Source: Bin87 sp964347975 (GTDB lineage: Bacteria; Chloroflexota; Dehalococcoidia; Lucifugimonadales; UBA3495). From it: a stretch of 56,766 nucleotides of DNA. Each line of letters begins with the position of its first letter. Within the stretch, counting starts at the first letter, position 1. Below are positions 52,299-56,766 of this stretch, piece by piece. The position numbers and the translations under genes are program-made. The stretch is taken from contig CAYGAY010000022.1 of NCBI GenBank assembly GCA_964347975.1, forward strand, positions 1-56,766, read 5' to 3'. Below the pieces are notes generated by a model. The model saw only the letters and a list, made by a program, of their open reading frames with translations, was not told the origin of the DNA and did no database searches.

Positions 52299-53906
52299 GT
52301 GAGTTACCGGATGAGTTACCAGAAAAATCGGAATGGCAAAACCCTTATGACGAAGTTCAAGCTGCTGGCGGTGGCGCTGGCGGTCTTGGGCCTTGGGCTG
52401 GCGTCCATGACCCTGATCCCGCCCGTGGCGCAGGCCGCCGCGGCCAATTGCGGCGGGTCGGCCAACCCCCTCCACGGGCGCTCGCAGGAGGTGGTCGACA
52501 CCATCCTCACCAAGCTCTCCGTGAGCAATTGCAGAGACGTTACCGCCGCGCAACTGGCCGGCATCACTGGCGAGCTTGACCTGAGCTTACAGTCCATAAA
52601 TACCCTGAGAAAGGGCGACTTCGACAACCTCACCAGCTTGCAAACCATAAACTTGAAAAGCAACTGGCTCCCTTCCCTGCACAAAGACTTGTTCGACGGC
52701 CTCACCAGCTTGGAAAAGATAGACTTGGAAGACAACTTGCTGGATTCCGTGGACGAAGACCTGTTCGACGGTCTCACCAGCTTGCAAGAGATAGACTTGT
52801 CAGACAACGTGGTGCCGAGTTTGCCCGCAGACCTGTTCGACGGTCTCACCAACCTGCAAGTCCTGCGTCTGGATCGTAACAGTCTGACGGCCCTGCCCGA
52901 AGACGTGTTCGACGGGCTCACCAACCTGCGAGAACTGCATCTGGATGAGAACTCGCTGGCGGCCCTGCCCGAAGACGTGTTCGACGGCCTCACCAAGCTG
53001 GACCGTCTGAATCTGCACAAAAACTCATTTACGGCCCTGCCCAGCGATGTATTCGATGGCCTGGACAGTCTGGAGCACCTGCTGCTGGGCGAGAACTCCC
53101 TGGCCGCGGTGCCCAGCGACGTGTTCGATGGCCTGTCCAACCTGCAACGGCTGTTTCTAGATAATAACCCGTTGGTCTGGCTGCCGCCGGACCTCTTTGC
53201 CGGGCTGTCCAGCCTGCAAGAGCTGCGTCTGAACTCGCACAACACTAATTTTGACACGGACGAGTCGCTGGCCTGCATTCATGCCGGTCAGTTCGACGGC
53301 TTGTCCGAACTGCAAGAGCTGCGTCTGGGCTTACATCAATTGGGCAACATAGACCCCTCCCACTTCGCCCGGTGGAACTTGGGCAAGTTGGAGGAGCTGC
53401 GGCTGGGCGGCACGGCCATCACTAATTCGCCGCTTGCCGCTCAGTTTGCGGACTACCAGGCGGTGCTGCCCGCCCTGGTAAAGGACACAACCAGGGTAGA
53501 GAACACCGCCGATTTGACTGACCCGATTTGCGGTTCCATAAACCGCGATGCCGGGACCGGCGTGGTTCGGGTGCTTCTGGAGAAAGACTCGGTGCGCCCC
53601 AACCGGGCCCGGGTGAGCGACGCCGCTTCGCTGGGCGACGGCGACTGCGGCTCCGACGCGACCGAGACCCGCCACCAACTCTGGACCTGGCAGCGCTCCG
53701 CCGACGGGATAGCCTGGACCGATCTGCCCGCGGGCCGGCAGCCCAAGGACTATGGCGCCCGGGTAGCCGGCGAATGCTCCTTCCTCTTCACTCCGCAGAC
53801 CGGTGACAACAATATGTACGTCCGGGCCTACGTGCCGGTGAACACCACCGGCTTGGGCGAAAACAACTACCACAGCGCCGCCTTCGGCCCGCTGGATGTC
53901 CAGTGA
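52299..53906 (+). CDS. secreted leucine-rich-repeat protein 2
   Basis: 535 residues. A signal peptide (KLLAVALAVLGLGLASMTLI, then VAQAAAA) precedes about nine or ten LRR units of 24 residues, three more than in its paralogue at 50495, which accounts for the length difference. The C-terminal module is almost identical to that paralogue (NMYVRAYVPVN end). The start is GTG with GGGAG 8 bases upstream; the equivalent site in gene 1 is ATG. Confidence 0.85.
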   Translation: MSYRMSYQKNRNGKTLMTKFKLLAVALAVLGLGLASMTLIPPVAQAAAANCGGSANPLHGRSQEVVDTILTKLSVSNCRDVTAAQLAGITGELDLSLQSINTLRKGDFDNLTSLQTINLKSNWLPSLHKDLFDGLTSLEKIDLEDNLLDSVDEDLFDGLTSLQEIDLSDNVVPSLPADLFDGLTNLQVLRLDRNSLTALPEDVFDGLTNLRELHLDENSLAALPEDVFDGLTKLDRLNLHKNSFTALPSDVFDGLDSLEHLLLGENSLAAVPSDVFDGLSNLQRLFLDNNPLVWLPPDLFAGLSSLQELRLNSHNTNFDTDESLACIHAGQFDGLSELQELRLGLHQLGNIDPSHFARWNLGKLEELRLGGTAITNSPLAAQFADYQAVLPALVKDTTRVENTADLTDPICGSINRDAGTGVVRVLLEKDSVRPNRARVSDAASLGDGDCGSDATETRHQLWTWQRSADGIAWTDLPAGRQPKDYGARVAGECSFLFTPQTGDNNMYVRAYVPVNTTGLGENNYHSAAFGPLDVQ

Positions 53907-53998
53907 ACATCCGGCCGTAGGTATAGGTAATGGCGGCAGATTCTTTTCCGGTACTTTCCCGGCCCCTTCCGTTCATTATCAGCTGCGGCAGGTCCCAT

Positions 53999-54032
53999 AT
54001 TACCGCCCCGGCGCCGCTGCCGGGACGGTAAT
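53999..54032. promoter_or_regulatory. 14-bp hairpin upstream of HEPN module copy 2
   Basis: ATTACCGCCCCGGC and GCCGGGACGGTAAT pair over 13 of 14 bases with a 6-base loop; the mismatch is a G-U wobble if transcribed on the minus strand. No T-run follows on the plus strand. It lies 30 bases before the first gene of the module and could be a terminator for LRR gene 2 or an operator. Confidence 0.45.
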
Positions 54033-54062
54033 AACCGAAACGACCGCTGCGGGAGGCCCGCA

Positions 54063-54395
54063 ATGCCCATCACCGAACGAGATAAGGCAAGCGTCAAGGC
54101 GATAATTCTGGACGGGGCGAAAACTCACTTTCCACCGGCCGTCCAATTTCATGACGCGAACGTCACCGTTAGGTTGGACGCTTACGACGAGGAGTTCCTC
54201 GACGTCGAACTCCTGTACACTGCTCCCAGCCCCGTGCTTGACGGCCACCTGATGAACACTTTATTCAGGGTCATCGACGAGCCCATCCTAGCCGCCGGCG
54301 TAACAGCCCGCACTCTGATCCACTACGTCGAAATCAACGACCCCACCAGGTGGCGGTCATCCAAAAAGCCAGTTCCTCCGGCAGCCGCGCCATGA
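54063..54395 (+). CDS. small protein, first gene of HEPN module copy 2
   Basis: A 110-residue soluble protein (SVKAIILDGAKTHFPPAVQF, AYDEEFLDVELLYTAPS, ILAAGVTARTLIHYVEIND). It is a divergent homologue by position and pattern of the 105-residue protein at 8149. The stop overlaps the next start as ATGA. GGGAGG lies 7 bases before the ATG. No known antitoxin motif is visible. Confidence 0.7.
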   Translation: MPITERDKASVKAIILDGAKTHFPPAVQFHDANVTVRLDAYDEEFLDVELLYTAPSPVLDGHLMNTLFRVIDEPILAAGVTARTLIHYVEINDPTRWRSSKKPVPPAAAP

Positions 54396-54862
54396 TAGAC
54401 CCTCAGGAGCTTATCGACGCCTGCTACAAGCTCGTGCCGCAAGCTGCCTCCACGCAACAACCATCCGACGCGGATCTGCGCCGCGCCATCAGCGCCGCCT
54501 ACTATGCGCTGTTCCACACCCTCGCGGCGTCCAATGCCGATTTGATTGCCGGCCAGCCACAATCTGATATTTCATCCTATGCGTGGGACCGGGTCTATCG
54601 ACGCCTTGACCATGGCAGAGCCCAAAACAACCTGCGCGGCATCCTCAACCGGCTATCGCAAAACGGACAAAACTTTGCCCGCATTTTCATCGAGTTGAAA
54701 GACCAGCGTGATGAGGCGGACTACAACCCCAACGCGTTGATCATCCGTTCCGATACCCTCAACGCCATATCTCGCGTTGAGACAGCAATCAGGGATTTCG
54801 CCCAGCTATCAGAGGAAGAACGCAGGCTCATCGCCGCACAATCCATGTTCGACCGGCGCTGA
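54392..54862 (+). CDS. HEPN domain protein, second gene of module copy 2
   Basis: A 156-residue helical protein with LRRAISAAYYALFHTLAASN and RDEADYNPNALIIRS, the HEPN/UPF0332 pattern. It shares YYALFHTLAASNAD with the protein at 8463. The R-X4-6-H catalytic signature is not evident (RDEADYN has no His). It is translationally coupled to the preceding gene by ATGA. Confidence 0.75.
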   Translation: MIDPQELIDACYKLVPQAASTQQPSDADLRRAISAAYYALFHTLAASNADLIAGQPQSDISSYAWDRVYRRLDHGRAQNNLRGILNRLSQNGQNFARIFIELKDQRDEADYNPNALIIRSDTLNAISRVETAIRDFAQLSEEERRLIAAQSMFDRR

Positions 54863-54956
54863 AACGCCACAATACTGCGGCAAATGGCCGTCTTTCTGCT
54901 GGCGCGTTGCACTTCGGTTCGCCATTGCCGGATTGCAACCGCCGCCTTGACTGTTC

Positions 54957-54965
54957 TGCTAATAT
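54957..54965 (+). promoter_or_regulatory. extended -10 promoter for the Rieske gene
   Basis: TGCTAATAT has the TGn extension and a near-consensus -10 (TAATAT), 40 bases before the ATG at 55005. No good -35 is seen, as is allowed with an extended -10. Confidence 0.4.
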
Positions 54966-55004
54966 GACGGGGATTCATCACGTTACGAGAGGGGAGCAGC
55001 GAAA

Positions 55005-56456
55005 ATGGGACTGAAACGCCTCTTGCTCAAACCGCTTTCCGGCTATCCCGGTGGCTACAAGAAAATGCGGCGGGGATTCCAGGGGTTCGACTCCACGCCG
55101 CCCTTCAAGACGCCGGAGGGCAATCCCCGGGACCGGCGCAGCCGCATTCCTCCCCTGGGGTTTCGCGAATACTGGTATCCCGCCCTGCCGGCCAAGGACG
55201 TGAAGAAGAACCGGCCGGCGATGCTGCGGATGCTGGGCACCGACGTGGTGTTTTTCAAGGACAAGGAGGGCGAGGTTCAGGCGCTGCTGGACTGGTGCCC
55301 GCATCGGGCGGTCTATCTGTCCATGGGACGATGCTACTTCGAGGGGTTCCTGACCTGCCCGTACCACGGCGCGACCTTCGACGGCGACGGCAACTGCGTG
55401 GCCTTCCTCACCGAAGGCCCCGACTCGATGATGGTCGGCGCGCCGGGGATGAAGGCGCGCAAATTCCCCACCGTGACCCTCAAGGGCATGGTCTTCGTCT
55501 GGATGGGCGAGGGCGAGCCGGTGGAGCCCCGGGAGGATATTCCGCCGGAGATGTTCGAGGAGCACAACATCTGCCGGCCGACATTCTGTATGTTTGACTG
55601 CAACTGGGCGCTGGTGTTGGAGAATACCATGGACGCCCACAACGCCTTCATGGTGCATCGCAACGCCCTGCGCATCCTGGGCAGCCGGGTGGGTGGACGC
55701 CCGCGCACGCCCCTGGGCTATCGGGTCAATCTGGTGAACAACAAGAACGTCCATTACCGGCCGGGGAGCGGCAAGTCCTCGGTGGAGCAGTACTACTACG
55801 ACGAGGAAGGCAAGATTCCCTACCAGATGTACTACCCCGGCGTGGACGGCGTCTGGCCGTTGCACCGCTGGCGTCTGGCCTGGACGTGGTTTTTCGACTG
55901 GAAGGCCCGGCGCCGGGGGCAGGATCCCTACTATCGCCGGGGCGCCTCCGCAGACACGCCCGACGTCAACGAGTGGAACGGCACCCGTTTGCCCGGAATG
56001 TCCCGCACCGGCGGCAATGCCCGCCACTTCCGCAGCACCCGCTGGCCGGTGTCCGTTGAGGAGAACCTGACCCGCATGGTGTACCTCAACGTGGAGCGGT
56101 ACGAGACCAGGCCCGGGTTCCTGCGACGCTTCGTCAAGAGCGTCACCTGGCCCTATCGCAACTGGGAGCTGAACTTCAACTTCCGCAACCAGGACTACGA
56201 CGCGGAGAAGTACACGCAGTACAATATGCCCGAATACCTGTCATCCACGGACTCGGTAGTGGTGGCCATGCGCCGCCTCTTCGTGGACCACAACCGCGAC
56301 GTGATCCGCCAGCGGGAACGGGAAGAGGCCCTGCCCGAGGTGATGGAGGAGAGCGAGGCCGAACGCATGGTCCGCGAGGGCGACATCAAGGTCGCCCAAG
56401 CCAGCCAAACCTTCGACGCCGACCGCCTGGAGGCGGAACTGCTACGGCGGGTTTAG
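55005..56456 (+). CDS. Rieske non-haem iron oxygenase, large subunit
   Basis: A 483-residue ring-hydroxylating-type oxygenase. The Rieske ligands are C98, H100, C118 and H121. The mononuclear iron site lies in ENTMDAHNAFMVH near residues 205-217 (D..H....H). The C-terminal catalytic domain is of normal length. It would hydroxylate or demethylate an organic substrate with a separate reductase that is not encoded nearby. AGGGGAG lies 11 bases before the ATG. Such oxygenases are characteristic of SAR202 catabolism. Confidence 0.9.
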   Translation: MGLKRLLLKPLSGYPGGYKKMRRGFQGFDSTPPFKTPEGNPRDRRSRIPPLGFREYWYPALPAKDVKKNRPAMLRMLGTDVVFFKDKEGEVQALLDWCPHRAVYLSMGRCYFEGFLTCPYHGATFDGDGNCVAFLTEGPDSMMVGAPGMKARKFPTVTLKGMVFVWMGEGEPVEPREDIPPEMFEEHNICRPTFCMFDCNWALVLENTMDAHNAFMVHRNALRILGSRVGGRPRTPLGYRVNLVNNKNVHYRPGSGKSSVEQYYYDEEGKIPYQMYYPGVDGVWPLHRWRLAWTWFFDWKARRRGQDPYYRRGASADTPDVNEWNGTRLPGMSRTGGNARHFRSTRWPVSVEENLTRMVYLNVERYETRPGFLRRFVKSVTWPYRNWELNFNFRNQDYDAEKYTQYNMPEYLSSTDSVVVAMRRLFVDHNRDVIRQREREEALPEVMEESEAERMVREGDIKVAQASQTFDADRLEAELLRRV

Positions 56457-56488
56457 GCGCGTCGCCCGCGGTCGGCACCCTAGATTGT

Positions 56489-56651
56489 CCTCATGCGTAT
56501 CCACTTTTTCAACTTGTCATTGCGACTCCGTACTTGATACGGGGGTGGCAATCTCGTTCCGGTACTGACGACTGCGCCCAACCGCTCGTACTACGCCGAC
56601 GAGATTGCCACGCTCGCTACGCTTGCAATGGCAAAGTGGGTACGCATGAGG
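56489..56651. mobile_element. MITE-like element, family A (complete)
   Basis: Ends CCTCATGCGTATCCACTTT and AAAGTGGGTACGCATGAGG are inverted over 18 of 19 bases. Inside, TTGTCATTGCGA and TTGCAATGGCAA, and GTGGCAATCTCG and CGAGATTGCCAC, are further inverted pairs. A CCGTACTTGATACGG hairpin lies near the left. 163 bp, non-coding. The window beyond it (to 56766) has no supported feature. Confidence 0.75.
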
Positions 56652-56766
56652 AAGCAGTAGTTGTTGCGGTGTCCCTCCTTTGTTGGCTGGTTAGGTTGGT
56701 TGGTTTGCTTCGGGTTCGGGTTGTCGGCGCTACGGCCAGAGAGCGTGTTTGCGAATTGCAGTCCTA

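Noticed and set aside
1..56766. tRNA, rRNA or CRISPR arrays
   Set aside because: No T-loop/acceptor combination other than the tmRNA and no regularly spaced direct repeats were seen. The repeats present are dispersed, not arrayed.

Overview
The window looks like chromosomal DNA of an uncultured GC-rich (about 60%) Chloroflexota bacterium, probably of the SAR202/Dehalococcoidia side. This is inferred from: (i) a tmRNA on the minus strand (47792-48147) whose proteolysis tag reads GEREFALAA, close to the GERELVLAG tag I recall for Dehalococcoides; (ii) three Uma2-type nucleases; (iii) a catabolic repertoire of flavin, Rieske, amidase, amidohydrolase and M20 enzymes; and (iv) many short dispersed palindromic repeats. 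No rRNA or phylogenetic marker gene fixes the taxonomy.

Layout. 51-6536 (-): a complete nitrate assimilation operon nasA-nirB-nirD-narK. Its nasA leader forms an 11-bp hairpin that hides the only ribosome binding site. 6757-10963: a PD-(D/E)XK nuclease, a two-gene HEPN module, a duplicated-domain protein, and a Uma2 gene overlapping rnhA. 11069-13945: the tldD/pmbA protease pair. 14001-16962: a collapsed vapBC locus, an amidase with a small partner, and a DUF3800 gene with a nonsense codon. 16994-18589: an amidohydrolase. 18645-20683: a compact type II restriction-modification system with a controller protein and a palindromic operator. 20707-25147 (-): dehydrogenase debris, small membrane proteins, a solute-binding protein and an ABC exporter. 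25569-26601 (+): two unrecognised genes. 26598-36103 (-): a long gene-dense run with CoxE-like VWA and MoxR proteins, a RelA/SpoT-domain protein, an amine-oxidase-like flavoprotein, two MFS carriers, Uma2 and a HAM1-like pyrophosphatase. 36973-47482: mostly catabolic or detoxifying enzymes (M20 hydrolase, luciferase-like monooxygenase, two RidA, sugar dehydrogenase lipoprotein, second amidase plus a 59-residue partner, GlcG/HbpS, HAD, alpha-hydroxyacid oxidase). 47792-49048: tmRNA, a cupin and a decayed gene. 49230-54862: a repeat-rich coiled-coil nuclease-like protein, two duplicated secreted LRR proteins flanking a transposase remnant, and a second copy of the HEPN module. 55005-56456: a Rieske oxygenase.

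Three families of short mobile or REP-like repeats run through the window. One has 5'-TA-flanked inverted ends and sits exactly on the TAG stop codon of two unrelated genes (narK and the alpha-hydroxyacid oxidase). One has CCTCA..GTACCCACTTT ends. One is a REP palindrome that encodes the C-terminus of NasA. Several genes are broken (SDR, DUF3800, VapC, an unnamed protein at 48721-49048, an MDR fragment, a transposase fragment). Single-base lesions may be assembly errors and should be confirmed in reads.

The best candidates for undescribed biology are the duplicated small-protein/HEPN module (8149-8948 and 54063-54862), the nasA leader hairpin, and the stop-codon-associated repeat.
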